A DNA stretch of 64,000 bases from Nautilus pompilius (Eukaryota; Mollusca; Cephalopoda; Nautilida; Nautilidae). How positions within the stretch are numbered: the first letter of the stretch is position 1; each line of letters starts with the position of its first letter. Of the stretch, positions 34,440-46,984 are shown piece after piece. The notes beneath the pieces are model-generated. The model was not told the origin of the DNA. It worked only from the letters and a program-made list of their open reading frames with translations, and did not search any database. Where the stretch lies: assembly GCA_018389105.1 (NCBI GenBank), contig JACATO010000304.1, positions 806,001 to 870,000 of the forward strand. The letters run 5' to 3'. The position numbers and the translations under genes were made by a program.

Positions 34440-35767
34440 CGAGTTCTGTCGAAAAAGTATCCGACCTTAGCCTGGGAAAAAAAAATTACATACTTGGAGG
34501 AGTTCAATTGCTAATCCCCTTTGAAGTAGGCCCCTTGTGCCTCCACACACTTAGCCCAGAGATCCTTCCACTGTTCGAAGCACGTCTGGAATGCTTCTTC
34601 CAGAATGGCTCTCAGCTCCGCCATCTCATTCCACATGATGTCCTCTCAGCTCTCAAAAGCAGGAGCCTTTCAGTGGCATTTTCATTTTTAGGAACAACCA
34701 GAAGTCAGAAGGAGCCATGTCTGGAGAGTAGGGAGCCTGGTGAATGAGTGAAATGTCTTTCTTTGCCAAGGAACCTTGGATCAGCTGCGACGAATGAGCC
34801 GGGGCATTGTCATGATGCAGCTGCCAGTTTTGCGAGGCCCACAGATCCAGTCTCTTGCACCGAACTGCATCACAAAGATGTTGGAGGACTTCCTGATAGT
34901 ACTCCTTTGTAACTGTTTGTCCTTCTGGTGCATATTTGTGATGCACAATCCCTCGGTAGTCGAAGAAAACAGTCAGCATCACCTTGATTTTGCTCTGGAC
35001 CTGACATGCTTTTTTGGGCCTTGATGTTGGGTGCTTCCACTGTGATGACTGAGCTTTGATTTCTGGGTCATACCCGTACACCCCCGTCTCATCTCCAGTT
35101 ATCACAGTATTCTGGGGCTCAGGATCCCTGTTGGCAGTATCCAGCAGGTCCTGTGCAACCTCAAAATGAAGTTGTTGTTCCTGAGAAAGCAGCTTGGGCA
35201 CAAATTTTGATGCCACTCTGCGCAAGCCCAAATCCTCCTTTAAAATTGCAGGTGCAGAATCTTTACTGATTCCAACCTTGTCACCAATTTCCAGCACCAT
35301 CAAACAATGATCCTCTATTATCATGGTCCGTACTTCTTAATAACAACTGCATTGCGGCTTGTTGATGGCCTCCCGGAACGCTGGTCACTCTCCAGCGATG
35401 TGCAGCCATCTTTGAACCTGTTGTACCATTATTTTATTTGGGTAACACCATGGCATTGTCACCAAAAGCCTATTGAATTTTGCAAATTGTTTCTGCTCGG
35501 GTATCTCCAAGCTTTTGGCAAAACTTAATGCAAGATCGTTGCTCTACACGTTGTTCCGTCATCACGGGCGAAATGAAAATGCAACGAGTAAGTAGTACAG
35601 CACCTCACACGCTGGCTGCTCAACAGCAACTGATGCATCCAGCAAGCCTGCCAAAAACCATGCATGCGCATGAAGACATGCGGCTCCACTATGCACACTT
35701 TTGCCTCTCTAACATCATTACTTCCCACAGGAGAAAATAAAGTTGGATACTTTTTCGACAGACCTCG
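34440..35767 (-). mobile_element. mariner element of a second family, near-intact ends
   Basis: Both ends carry CTGTCGAAAAAGTATCC in inverted orientation, preceded by CGAGTT (left) and CGAGGT (right, complement), with one mismatch in the first 23 bases. Both ends abut TA (34438-34439 and 35768-35769). At 1.33 kb the length is typical of mariner. The high end identity and long open transposase frame make it one of the younger insertions in the window, consistent with its keeping CpGs inside a CpG-poor domain. Confidence 0.92.
34511..35562 (-). pseudogene. mariner transposase (D34D), second family, nearly full-length
   Basis: Start MTEQRVEQRSCIKFCQKLGD at 35562. A long uninterrupted block (34653-35324) carries KEDLGLRRVASKFVPKLLSQ, a TGDETG motif with the first catalytic Asp, QSSQWKHPTSRPKK, VFFDYRGIVHHKYAPEGQTV, LHHDNAPAHSSQL with the second Asp, and YSPDMAPSDFWLF with the third, exactly 34 residues after the second. 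The C-terminus (DIMWNEMAELRAILEEAFQT, then KDLWAKCVEAQGAYFKGD and stop at 34511-34513) lies in another frame. The N-terminal half has stops (after KIQ) and frameshifts around YNRFKDGCTSLESDQRSGRP. The catalytic residues survive but the gene is broken at both ends of the core. Confidence 0.88.
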
Positions 35768-35769
35768 TA

Positions 35770-36841
35770 CATATAGCTAAACCCAAGGCAGAATGCTGAA
35801 TATCTGACTTTTGTGGCATTCAGAACAAGCTAACTACATACATAGTTGGAAAAGTTAAAATGTTCAATAATTCACTTAAAATTAATGAAACAGCAAATGT
35901 ATTACAGAAAAAATGATATTATTTACAGAGTAAAATGCTCGCTAAATGAAGAGAACCTTGTTTGTTAATTGTGAAGACATTCAAATGCTAAATTAAATCC
36001 AAATGTATATTATTTAGGAACTGGCGCCAAGGGTTGAAAGATTATATTATTGGTGACAAACAGAAATTAAAGTACTTGACTGTACTCGTGAAATGAAGTA
36101 TTAATTTTGTAAAGACAATGTTGTTTAAAATGGCTGTTTTGCTTGCTTGCTTAGTGATGCCCCTGCATTTTGAGTACTTATTATGATCATAGTCTTCACA
36201 AGAGATAGCTATTCAGCTGTAGGAACTGCATTGTTGGTTTAATTCTAAGAAGCACTTCCGCAGTGCTGAGAAGAATAGGTTTGTTTGTCTAGGCCATCTA
36301 TTTGGCTTGGTTGGTGAGACGAGATACCAGAGTGCATGTGGCATTCCAAGAGAGACAATGGACCTTACCCTTAATGCACCTTATCATTTGTGTTAAAGCA
36401 AAATATAAATTTCTGTAAATCGTTAAATATGCACAAATCTTTTAACAATGTCTCATTGTTGTGTTTCCTTTTCACTGCTTTCATGCACTCATAGACAGCT
36501 ACAGTTGTGAATTCACCAAGAAAATATTCCAGAAGGGTTTTTCGATTATAAAAACGTTGCATGTGACAACATTCTAAAATAAACTTACAGTAAAAAATTT
36601 GTATGTATGTATATATATATATATATATGTATTCCCTGTCTATATCTTATGTAACTATGCACATGGATAAATTGACTGCATATGAGATACAAGATAATTC
36701 ATTGGTGAGTCAACAATTTTGACTGACAATGAATACAGTTTCTTTCCACTGTAAAAATTCAAACTTCAAAAGTTTCAATTTATTGTTGAGACTATGTCAG
36801 TCTTAATGTCCAGCATGCAAAATGTTAAATATTCATTTATT
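35770..36841. other. CpG-poor non-coding stretch with (TA)n
   Basis: Nothing coding is seen. A short (TA)n tract lies at about 36610-36628. Confidence 0.45.
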
Positions 36842-36843
36842 TA

Positions 36844-38133
36844 TTAGGTCGTTACAAAGGTTTTTTTTCGGTTTTTATGTTATGATATTTTGGGCTTCAT
36901 TTCTTGCATGCTTGTGAAGGTGTACATAGATAAGTCATATATCGTTTTGTAGGGTGTGGTTTGGTATACATCGTGCAAAACATACTTTTTTAAAAATCAT
37001 AAAATGGATATTTGTTTCACGGTTCTGAGTGAAGTATGGATAGAAAAGTTTTTAGTACCACTTTGCTTCACGAGTTCAAACTCGGCCACAAAGTGAGCAA
37101 GGCAACTCGTAAAATTGAGCAAGCATGGGGTGAGGACACAGCAAATGAGCGCACAGTGCAATGATGGTTTGTAAAGTTTCTATCAGGAGATGTGAGCCTT
37201 GAAGATAAGGAAAGTGGCAGATATCCTTTCAGCTCTGATGACGATCGTTTGAAAGCCTCAGTTGAAACCGATCGAAGAAAAACGGTGCGATAAATTGCTG
37301 GAGAGCTTGACGTAAGCACTGCAACTGTTTCCCAGCATCCTGACACAATCAATCGGCAAGGTGAAAAGGCTTGACAAGTAGGTGCTTTATGAGTTAAACA
37401 ACAAAATCATTGATTGGAGATCTGCTCTTCGCTTGTCACAAGAAACAAAAATGACCCATCTCTTGACCGAATCATTGCATGTGATCAAAAATGGATCCTT
37501 TACGACAATCGCAAACGATCAGCACAGTGGCTCAACAGAGACAAGGCACCTAACCACATTCCAAAACCCAGCCTCCACCCCAAAGATCATGGTCACTGTC
37601 TGATGGACTGCAACTGGTGTCATCCAGTATAACTTCTTGCAACTTGGCGAAACCATACACAGCTGTAAGGTACTGTCGTGAATTAAACGTTGTTCATCAG
37701 AAACTCTCCCAATGACAGCCAGCATTGATGAATTGAAGAGACCTAATCCTGCTGCACGATAGTGCTTGTTTTCATTTTGCAAAAGTGACTCTTCAGAAAC
37801 TGAACCCTTTTGGGATACCAAGTTCTCCCTCACCCAGCCTATTCACCAGACCTTTCTCCCACAGACTACCACCTTTTCAAACACCTCGACAGCTACCTCA
37901 ATATGAAATCCTTCTCCAACTAAGCAGCAACTGAAACTGCCTTCCAACATTTTATCAACTCCAGAAATCCACATTTTTTTTTCAAAATGGTATAAATGCG
38001 CTTGTAATTTGTTGGCAGAAGTGTATCGATTATAATGGCACCTACTTTGGTTAATAAGCTTCACATTCAGCAACAATATGAAGTCTCATTGTTGTGGTAA
38101 AAAAAAACTGAAAAAACGTTTGTAACAATCTGA
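36844..38133 (+). mobile_element. mariner element, copy 3
   Basis: The left end starts TTAGGTCGTTACAAAGG after TA (36842-36843). The right end finishes CGTTTGTAACAATCTGA before TA (38134-38135). It is 1.29 kb. The interior is nearly identical to copy 2 (16752-18037), including most disabling mutations, while flanking DNA differs. Relative to copy 2 it has lost about ten CpG sites to TpG or CpA, mainly in its second half. Confidence 0.92.
37004..38054 (+). pseudogene. mariner transposase copy 3 (SETMAR-type), disabled
   Basis: It has the same motif order as copy 2: SGDVSLEDKESGRYPFSSDD, a helix-turn-helix block, IIACDQKWILYDNRKRSAQW (first catalytic Asp), then second- and third-Asp blocks in other frames. 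It shares with copy 2 the TGA after the GEKA segment (about 37372-37374), the TGA for Trp after MVTV (about 37601-37603) and the same overall span of 1051 bases from ATG to final stop. A private extra stop replaces Glu in the helix-turn-helix (CGATAAATT near 37288-37296, where copy 2 reads CGAGAAATT). It cannot encode active transposase. Confidence 0.88.
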
Positions 38134-38135
38134 TA

Positions 38136-38661
38136 TCTATCTTAATGCATTATAAATGATAAGTGTATTATAGTATTAGGGAGGTTTAGAGAAGAAACAC
38201 CACCATAAAACTGGGGTCATTGTTTGAAATACTGGTTTGAAGTAGATAAAATCTTTCTGGATATCCAATGACATAAGTTTGGTTTTTATTACAGTACTTT
38301 TTTAAAAAAAAAATTACTAGTTATTGGGAAAGAGTTGTACCCAGAAATAGAAGTGTTATTTCAGGCTTTTATCTAATAATGCTACATTATGATGACCAGT
38401 CACTAGCTTCAAGGTAAATCCCAAAGTCTATTTCTGATGTCCATTTGATTGTGAATGTGGATGTAGGAAGAACCTAAAATGACCCTTTAATTCTAAAAAT
38501 AAAGCATTACCAATCACTTCGTGCTCTTAAAATGGTGTTAAAAATTATAATTATGTCTATATCAGAATACCAACTACTTTAAATTTGAAGTTTTTTTTTT
38601 TTTGAAAGCATCAGCAATATTATAACACATTATTCTTAATGTATTAAAATAAATACTCTAA
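38136..38661. other. CpG-poor non-coding stretch
   Basis: No feature recognised between mariner copy 3 and the SINE-like unit. Confidence 0.4.
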
Positions 38662-38832
38662 AGGGGGCATGTAATGGCTCAGTGATTAGTTACTGGGTTG
38701 CTAAGGTGGACAGCCCAGCCCAGCTTGGCATACCTTCTTAGTATGATTTCCTGGCTGTGGCTTTCCTTCTACACCTGAATGTTTCTAGTAGGGACCACCT
38801 GTTAGTTTGGCTGAAGTTGGGGTACACTTTTT
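38662..38832 (+). repeat. tRNA-derived SINE-like unit (group A, copy 1)
   Basis: The head ATGGCTCAGTGATTAGTTAC followed by TGGGTTGCTAAGG is tRNA-like with an A-box match. The body contains TGAATGTTTCTAGTAGGGAC, shared in the same orientation with units near 47.1 and 48.6 kb. The unit is followed by a T/A-rich run. The B box is not clear. No target-site duplication was identified. Confidence 0.5.
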
Positions 38833-39852
38833 TAAAAACTATGATTTAAAAAACACATCGACTGTTACTGATATCATAAACATTAGAATTTCACGTGTTC
38901 AAATGATGTGGGTATCACATGTTGATTAACCTGATGAAGCTAAAATAAACATGGATAATTTCTGTCGTCGTCATCGAAGGGATTGGTTTGTGTTTTAGCT
39001 GATAATTTTCTTTATGCCACCATATCTTTTATCACAAATAAACAATATTACCTACAAAGGCACTGAACAGTCAGACTTTGTGCTGGTACAAGATCACGCA
39101 TCTGGCTTAGAGGTGAGAAATGTGCCTACTTGGCCAGATAAGCTGGAATTTCCAGTTTGCCTATTGTGAGAGTTGACAACACTTGAACTACAAAATTTAC
39201 AGGTAGTGAATGCTATCATTAAAGCGAAATATATCACCCCCGAAAAATAAGTTTCCTAACATTTTTGAACATTAAAAAGATCATTCAAAAATGCTCATTC
39301 TACTAAGAGAATTTCTAAAGATTTTATTTTTCATTTAAAATAATACGTTTCAGAGTAAATGAAAAGTTTTACCAGATGATCTCCCTTCAACATCCCTTTC
39401 TTATTAAACACTTTTTTTCTCACAGCATTCAAACAATGATAATCAGCTTCTGATGAAGAACTTAAAGGATTGCACTACTGAAATGTTACCTACTTTTTAG
39501 AGGCATTTTACAAACTCAACTTTTCAAATAAGTTTAGAATGTATAAAATTACTTTTAAAGAGTCTTTTTGATCATTTAGTCAGACATTTGTAAATGAAGG
39601 GAGACTATTCATTTCCCATTAGATAATGAGTTTTAAAAGGTTTATTAAATATTATTTTAAAAATTTTAAATATACTTATGAACCTTTAATGCAAATGCAA
39701 TTACAAATATTTTTTCAAGGATTTTAGATTTATCAATACTTAAATTTATTTTCATTACAGAAATAGGTAGATGTTAGCAATATACATGACATGATGATGC
39801 TTGAAGTTTGTTCTCATTAGACGTTTTTCTTCTTTTAATTACTATGAAGTCC

Positions 39853-39897
<45 letters not shown>

Positions 39898-42001
39898 TAT
39901 ATGACATCAAAATTTTTAAAATAGCATTTTATGCAATAAACCTGAACATCATTAATTCATTACCTGTTTAAATATTTCATCATGTCTAACACTTTTATAT
40001 CATAAGAGTTGTCGCCCTTGTGCTATACTACCGGTTTTGTAACGCACTAGAGTATGGTTTTTTTCAATCGTAATGAACGTCTATAACCAGCTAGTTTAGC
40101 CCTTGTTAGGGCCAGTTTCCTATTTCGTTGGAACAACTGAATGTAGAACGTCTTTATCCTTTAATTCGTCCCCCTTATCTTAAAAATGTATAATCCCTCC
40201 CCTCAAGATTCACCAATCAGTTTTCTTTAATTTAAGCTCCTCCTGCTCACTCAAGGTCTCCGTCTACTTCAAAACGCTCACAATGTTTACTCACCCACCG
40301 CGCTAGTGTCACTCCGATTTTGTGACAGGTAGAGGTGGTGGTGCTGTAAAAGGGTCACTCCTGAGAACCTAATTGGATTGGAAATAATTAGAATATAGAG
40401 AGACAAATTTAAGTGAATCAGGTGCATCAAGCATCTTTTCTATCTTTCCTGGCAACAAACAAATCAATTACATGGCCAAGATTTACATTTATAGCCAGTA
40501 CATTACTATCGTATCAGTTCATGCCAGCAGTGACTTAAATTTTCCTATAAGAATTAGCAAGCTTTTAAGAAACAAAATTGTCTCCCCTAGTATCCGTTTT
40601 AAACAAATGACCAAAGGGAAGTAATCCTAATAGTATTTAAATTTTTTCCCTTCACTTGTTAAAAATCAAATTCATAAATTTAATTTAAAAATAAAAGAAA
40701 TGGCATAACTTACTAAACCGAATGAAAAAATATTAATTGCATAAAATTAGGATTTTTAATTAAAAAAAAAATGACGAAAATGATTCTTAGATGATCAAGG
40801 GATTTTGAAATATATTATCAAAAACTTAATAATGAAAACTCAACGCAAAATTATCAGTTATTTAATAGGAAAAGACTGTTTATATTATAATTTCAGATCT
40901 TAGCCCGATTTACCTCCCTTGCACTATAATCATAAACACTTTAATCTGTGATATTAATAAAGTTTCACAAAATAACTTTACTTCCGCCCCGCTCCCCCAA
41001 TATACTTCAATGTTAATACTTTTTTTTTTAACGGTATCATTTTTAATACAGAAATTAATATAAACAAAATTAATCTCTTTATCGTCATCAAACAAAATCT
41101 TTATGTAAGCATTTCGTAGAATTCGTTCAAGATCAGAAAACATTTCTGTGCATATCTTAATAAAACCAAACCTGCCAACGGAGAAAATCAACTAACTCCT
41201 TTGTAAGGCTCTGAGAAAGCCCCGATAATATAAACTTTAATATATATCAGTTACCTCCCCTAGATATAAAATTGTAGCCATTGGACATACAATATGATTC
41301 AGAACACATAGGTGCCAATTTGTCAACAGAGATAATAACAGGCATAATTTACTTATATTTATGTATAGTAAAACATAATAAGAAATAATGTAATACAAAT
41401 TCACCTAAATCAAGTAGAGAATGCACAGTACTGATAGGAAAATATCTGCAGGATAAATTGCAGAGGAGGGTAATGTGCATAGTGATAAAACCAAACTAAT
41501 GTCAAAAAAAAAAAAAAAATATACTAATTTGTATTTTTTTTCCCTATAAAAAGTATTTGCTTTTAATTTATAATTTTGTTTACTTGGAAATATTTCTTCT
41601 GATTCATTCATAATTTTTAAATGCTTCCTTTGCTATTGTGCTGCCCCATCAGAGAGCAAATAACAAAACAAGAAAAAAACATTTTTATTCAACATTACAC
41701 TATTACCATAAACTTCTCAAGGAGGGTCCAATTGCTCCCTCTTGCATCCCTCCCTTTGTGGATGTCCATGAGGTAGGAATAAATAAAGTGATACTGTAGT
41801 GCTAATGTCAGCAAAACTTGCTCACTTTTCATTCCACGGCTAGAAGAAGGGCTATTATTTGACAGCATTATAAAATTATTCAAAGAAACAAACATTTATT
41901 GGAGAAATAAGTAATATAAAATATTTTCTCAAAGCATCAAATATCCAAACACATGCACTGGCATGCGGGAAGGTGACTGACTCACATTGGTCTGACGGCA
42001 A
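38833..42001. other. CpG-poor A+T-rich non-coding stretch
   Basis: About 3.2 kb without coding sequence. It includes an (AAT)n microsatellite, listed separately. Short runs of CpG reappear around 40010-40320, where the sequence is less A+T-rich. I cannot assign that patch. Confidence 0.4.
39853..39893. repeat. (AAT)n microsatellite
   Basis: About 13 AAT units. Confidence 0.95.
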
Positions 42002-42003
42002 TA

Positions 42004-42511
42004 CAGGAATACCTGGCTTAGGTAATGGTTACATTCCATTCGGCTATACATAAGTTGATTTTTATGTAAGTCAAACTCACACATATACAACAATCTCATG
42101 GGGGCAGATCCTTTCATGTGTTCTTTAATATGGTCTTTGTATCTCACTGTAGTGTTGACTGTTGACATGGCCATGCCCAGGCCACATGCATTGGAAGACA
42201 AAGTTTGCCTGTCTTCATATTCCTTTATTATGCCCACCTTCTCCTCAAGCATAATCACCTTACGTTTCTAAGCGGAACCACTAGCATCACTATTATGCTT
42301 TGGTGCCATGGGTTGCAATGGAGAAACTCACGTAAAAATTAAGAGATTTACGCATAACTGAGAGCGTAGGAGAGGGATGCTGGCCAACTAACACACTCAG
42401 ACCCCAGCACGCATTACTCCATGGCTCAAAGTAGTGCCCGTTCATACCCAGGTAGCCATACGTGGCACCACGTAACACAAGTCGAGGCTTACGTAAGTTG
42501 GGGTATTCCTG
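42004..42511 (-). mobile_element. pogo/Tigger-type element, 508-bp deletion derivative
   Basis: The left end begins CAGGAATACCTGGCTTAGGT and the right end, in complement, CAGGAATACCCCAACTTACG. Both abut TA (42002-42003 and 42512-42513). CAGG(A/G)AT-type ends with repeated TTACGTAAG/TTATGTAAG subterminal motifs are characteristic of Tigger elements. Only the first part of the transposase is present, followed almost at once by the other end, so the interior has been deleted. Such short forms can be mobilised in trans. Confidence 0.8.
42105..42309 (-). pseudogene. Tigger/Jerky-type transposase, N-terminal helix-turn-helix only
   Basis: From an ATG at 42309 the minus strand reads MAPKHNSDASGSA, then a stop codon, KRKVIMLEEKVGIIKEYEDR, TLSSNACGLGMAMSTVNT and DHIKEHMKGSAPMR. 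A KRK(V/A)ITLEEK(L/V) start followed by an SS-IA--LG---STV helix-turn-helix is the DNA-binding domain of pogo/Tigger transposases and of domesticated relatives such as Jerky and CENP-B. The CENPB-type second DNA-binding domain and the DDE catalytic domain are absent. The in-frame stop at codon 14 and the truncation make a functional protein unlikely. Confidence 0.75.
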
Positions 42512-42513
42512 TA

Positions 42514-45500
42514 GATTGCATGCTCCAAGTGACATTGTCAGATTAAACAAATTTCACTCTATACTGATATTTTGAAATCATTGCCGAAAGTGAATCATGA
42601 ATTTCTTTGGCCTGTGTCATACCCCAGATATCTACGTAATCACACTGCATTCTCGTCTACACAAATGTCTGTGAACGGGTTAATTATTCCAACATAATTT
42701 GGATCCCAGTTTTGGCACAAGGCTGTTTTTGATTTCCCTCAAAATAAAGTGAACAGTTTTCTGATTTATTTACTTGCTTTAAAAAATTAAGTATGCTTAT
42801 TGGATATTTAAACTTTTGATGTGTCACATATGTTTACGGCTCCCATCAACAATAAAAAAAACCAAACTCTGCATGTAACATAGTGAATTTGTTAGGTCTT
42901 TTCTTAGACTACTACTATTATTTTGTTGTAACCAATATTTTAAAAGCAGCTGAAATAAATAAATATTAGAAATAAAGTTTGGACTTAAAAATGGATACTA
43001 AAGATTACGTATGTATGTCATCAATTCAGCTAGAAAATGAAAATACCCAGAGCACTAAATAAGAAAAAACAAAGTATTTTTGTAGCACAGAGATATACTT
43101 AATAGGAAATAGTTTTATTTTGTACATGCAATCAAAGACTTTTATGCATTATATCAATACTTGATCAAAATGGCTTTAATATATCGGCCTACACCTCGAC
43201 ATAGCATCTGACATATCAATCAACGGTAAAACATTGCAGCAATAAAGAATTTTCATGGCTGAGTGAAATCATGTCTAAGCATTGATTGTCACACACACAC
43301 TTAGCACGTTCTGTGCACTTTGATCCTGCATGCACATAGGGCTGTCGTCTTTAGAAAAAAGGAATATTACATGGCAATCTATACTTGTGCTAACAGTATA
43401 AATTCACTGTTGTGCGTTGCAAAGTCACAGACTGAAAGAAGCCAGCCAGATTTAATTTGGCCTGGCAACGCTTTTATTAGAATTTGAGAACATGGAAGAA
43501 GGTATGTTGGACCAATGAAACCCCAGTTTCTCCTGCAGTAATGGTTTAATAAAAGTTTCCCAACAAAGGAAACAAAGTTACAATCAAGGAAATGTTGCTG
43601 GGACTGTTGCTTTGCAATAGAGAATCCATCATGGTGCAAGGATTTATACCTTATACCTCTCCCTAGAACCATGGTAGCCAACAGGTATCATTAAGTCATT
43701 CTTGAGCTTTTTCTCATTTCTTATCTTGGCAATATCATGCGCTTGCTACTAGACCCCAGCATTAACAGATAATAATACTGGACTTAACAATTTGGTTCAT
43801 GCATTATGAAAGCACTGGTAGGTATTGTTTTGATAAGGTAGTGTGTATAAAGCGAATAAAAAACAAAAATCAATCAACAGGCAAATTACTTTTAGGTTTT
43901 AATTTTGGAATGAAGTAATGTAATTAAATGTATAAAAGATAATCTACTAAGATCTGTGAAGCATCTTATTGTTTAAGAATAGAATTTTATCAAAAGGCTA
44001 TAACAGTAGGAAGTCTGCAAATGTTGTTATATCATTTAGAATTAACAAATTAATTTATATACAGCAATAAACAGACAAGAATTAATTTCTTCATATGGAT
44101 TTTTCAAAAGTTAAGTTTGAAATTATAGATGTATTGAGTTATTCAGTCAAAAGTTAGAACTATGATGAATCAATGTAATTATACAAGTTGATATACAAAA
44201 AATAATATAAATTGTTTTGAATGATAAGACTGCTCTAAAAAAATTCATGATGGCATTGAATTGATAATGTACAACTTGGAATCGTAAAAACAAAATCAAT
44301 CTGTAAAACTAATAAGCAAATTAATGTAAGTTAAGTAACAATTTAGTCACATTAAAGCAGTGAAATATTTATTTCAAATTTTTATCAGAACAGTAATTCA
44401 TTTTCATTTATATCTCTAGAGCATTTTTCAAATAATGGAGATACAATTGGGAATAGACAAAAGATTGCTCATGATTTTTACATTTTATCAATAACCATTT
44501 AAATGACATCCATCCAGTTAGAGATGAGTTCTTAAATCATATCAGCTGTTTTAAATCTTCTCTGATGGAGGTACCATAGAATCTGAGAATCCCTTCCTCC
44601 TTGTAGTGACATCTTATCTGTCCACAACTGGCTATGGTAAACAATTTTGCTGAATCAATATCTGCAACATTTCTTTCTGCTTACTTTATGACAACCTCAG
44701 ACTCTTTTTCTTCTATGTATGCCACCACACATTACTCAATGAGGAATCCTGCATTTTTAACATAGAACATTTTGTGAAAACAGAGAATGATAAGTGTATT
44801 CATGTCAGAAGATAATCATTTAATTTTTTTGAAATAAAAGGGAAACAACTAATAAGATGGACAATGCACTGTTACTCTTGCAGTCTGCACCACGAATATT
44901 TTTCTAATATATATTGGCTCTCTGAATAGTAAACTCAGAAAGGATTCACCTTTTTTGTCTTTCAAAATGTCAGTATCCACCACAAAAGTTGTTGCAAGTA
45001 ACCAAATTTAATCAGAAGTCCATACCAGCACGAATTCTGCAACAGTTTTTTGGTTTTTTTTTATAAAGAATTATGAGTTTCTGAAAAATTCAACAATTTT
45101 CTAAAAGCCTGTTAGGTGTGGATGCAATGAATGGGGATCTACTTTAGTGTAGAGAACTGAAAATAAGGAATTACCCAGTCTTGGAATGCTGCAGATTTTA
45201 TCACAAAAACTATGCAGATGTGGATATGTTAAGAAACAGTTGTTGAATTCAGTACTAAAAACTAAGAATAAAAAAGCATATATTATCATCTTAATGTTTA
45301 TAAGTTAATGTAATGATCTTATTAACAAAATAAAGCAAAAAAATGTTTACAGGTAAGAAAAAATACATTATTTACTTTAATGTGCTTCAAGTTCACTTTA
45401 TATCTTTTTAAATGCCTTTGAAGAATAAATTATCATATTACAAGAATGATGCATTAAAGATTTTTATAAAATGAATCTAATTCACAGATTGAGAGAGAAC

Positions 45501-46649
45501 AAATTTAACCAGGTGTCATTTTATAATGAGAACAAGATAAAGAATTAATGTGATGTTAAATTGTTCATCAGTTGCAAAAACTTTATCCCGTATTTAAAAA
45601 AAAATGTATTCTTGAGCAAAATCATGTACTTTACTTTTTAAATACATTTAACTGATGGCTGTGCAGGCCATAATTGTGGATAGTGCTGTTTCGCATTCAG
45701 ATGTGTGCTTAAGATGTGCAAGATGGCATATGAGGTCTGACACAGATTTTTTGAAGTCAGAGTAAATAAGGCAATTTAAAAATGAGAGAGATTGCTAAAG
45801 TATTGGTATAATAGAATTTAAACGATTCTTATATGAATTTATTAAATTGTAATTAGTAATTTTAGCACTAAAACAATATGATAAAAGGTAAGGATTTATG
45901 TTAATATTACATAGACTTTTGTTCTCTTTTTAGGCCATCGATCTCCTTAGTTTTATTAAACACCCATGTTCCCTTTCACTTGTGAGTCTTCAAAACAAGC
46001 AGCTGTATTATCGATTGAACTGACACAACCCCACCCACTGTGACAGGTAGCGCTACCACTTTCAGTCCATTTGTCAGCACCATACAAGCATAACAACACC
46101 AGTCTCTGACAGAGATGATGCACAATGCAAGCTTCCCTAGGGAAGAGCTGATTTACAGAGCACAGCTCAGGCTGGGGGATTAGAGTGCAGCATGAGTGTT
46201 AGCATAGACGTAGCACCACCCGACAACCATGATTTGTCCATGTCAGTCGCTGGTGTGTGATCGATACAACCAAGAGAGTTTGGAGATTAATCCACAAAGT
46301 TCAGAAAAACCTGTGGAGTTACTGTTAAAAAAAAAAACAACAAAATTTATCTTAAAAAAAGTGAAAGTTTTATAACAACATTATTATATGCTGCCCCATT
46401 TCATAAACACACCTTTGTACAGAATTCAAGCAACCAGAAATAAGTAAATAAATAAATGAAGGAACCTAAAATGGTAACTAAAATACGAACACTTACTGTT
46501 GTTTCTTTCACATGAAAAAGATTCATAACTTGATTTACAGGGGTTATTGTCTCGAAGGATCAGCTTGTAATCATTCTTGTTTACCATTAGCGCACAACAT
46601 TTTAGACAATCAAATAAGTTTGATAAATTACTCAGTGGATTATTGACAG
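42514..46649. other. Long CpG-poor non-coding stretch
   Basis: Over 4 kb of A+T-rich sequence. Open frames at 43379-43681 and 45101-45289 (minus) lack any protein character. It would fit a large intron or intergenic DNA; I see no exon. Confidence 0.4.
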
Positions 46650-46860
46650 CGGGTTAGCATAGGTAGCATGCTCATCTACCATGGTTGTGGGCAAAGTTGA
46701 GTCTCTAGACAGTGGAATGGCTTCTTGCATTTCCACGTCAGGTACTCTGGTTTCATCCCATTGCTAATCAAGTTTCGCCAGTTCCTTACTAAAGTAGAGG
46801 GCACTCCACCCGCTTCTACACAGAAGCACCAAGACACCACCGAGTCTTCACACACTCAAA
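46650..46860 (+). repeat. tRNA-derived SINE-like unit (group B)
   Basis: The head GGTTAGCATAGGTAGCATGC followed by a GTTGAGTCTC B-box-like motif is tRNA-like. The body contains CAGGTACTCTGGTTTCATCC, matching the block in the minus-strand unit at 11.2-11.4 kb. The unit ends near an A-rich run at 46866-46880. Confidence 0.5.
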
Positions 46861-46984
46861 GCAACAAAAAAAAAAAAAACTCTCAACAAATTCACTTTAT
46901 CAAAAGAAATAAAAATTTCTGGTATCTTTTTGCCACCAATAAAAAGGGTAAACACTTCAAATGTAATGTAAAACAATAGACTTG

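Noticed and set aside
38680-38720. A functional tRNA gene
   Set aside because: The tRNA-like head cannot be folded into a complete cloverleaf and is followed by a SINE body shared with other loci.
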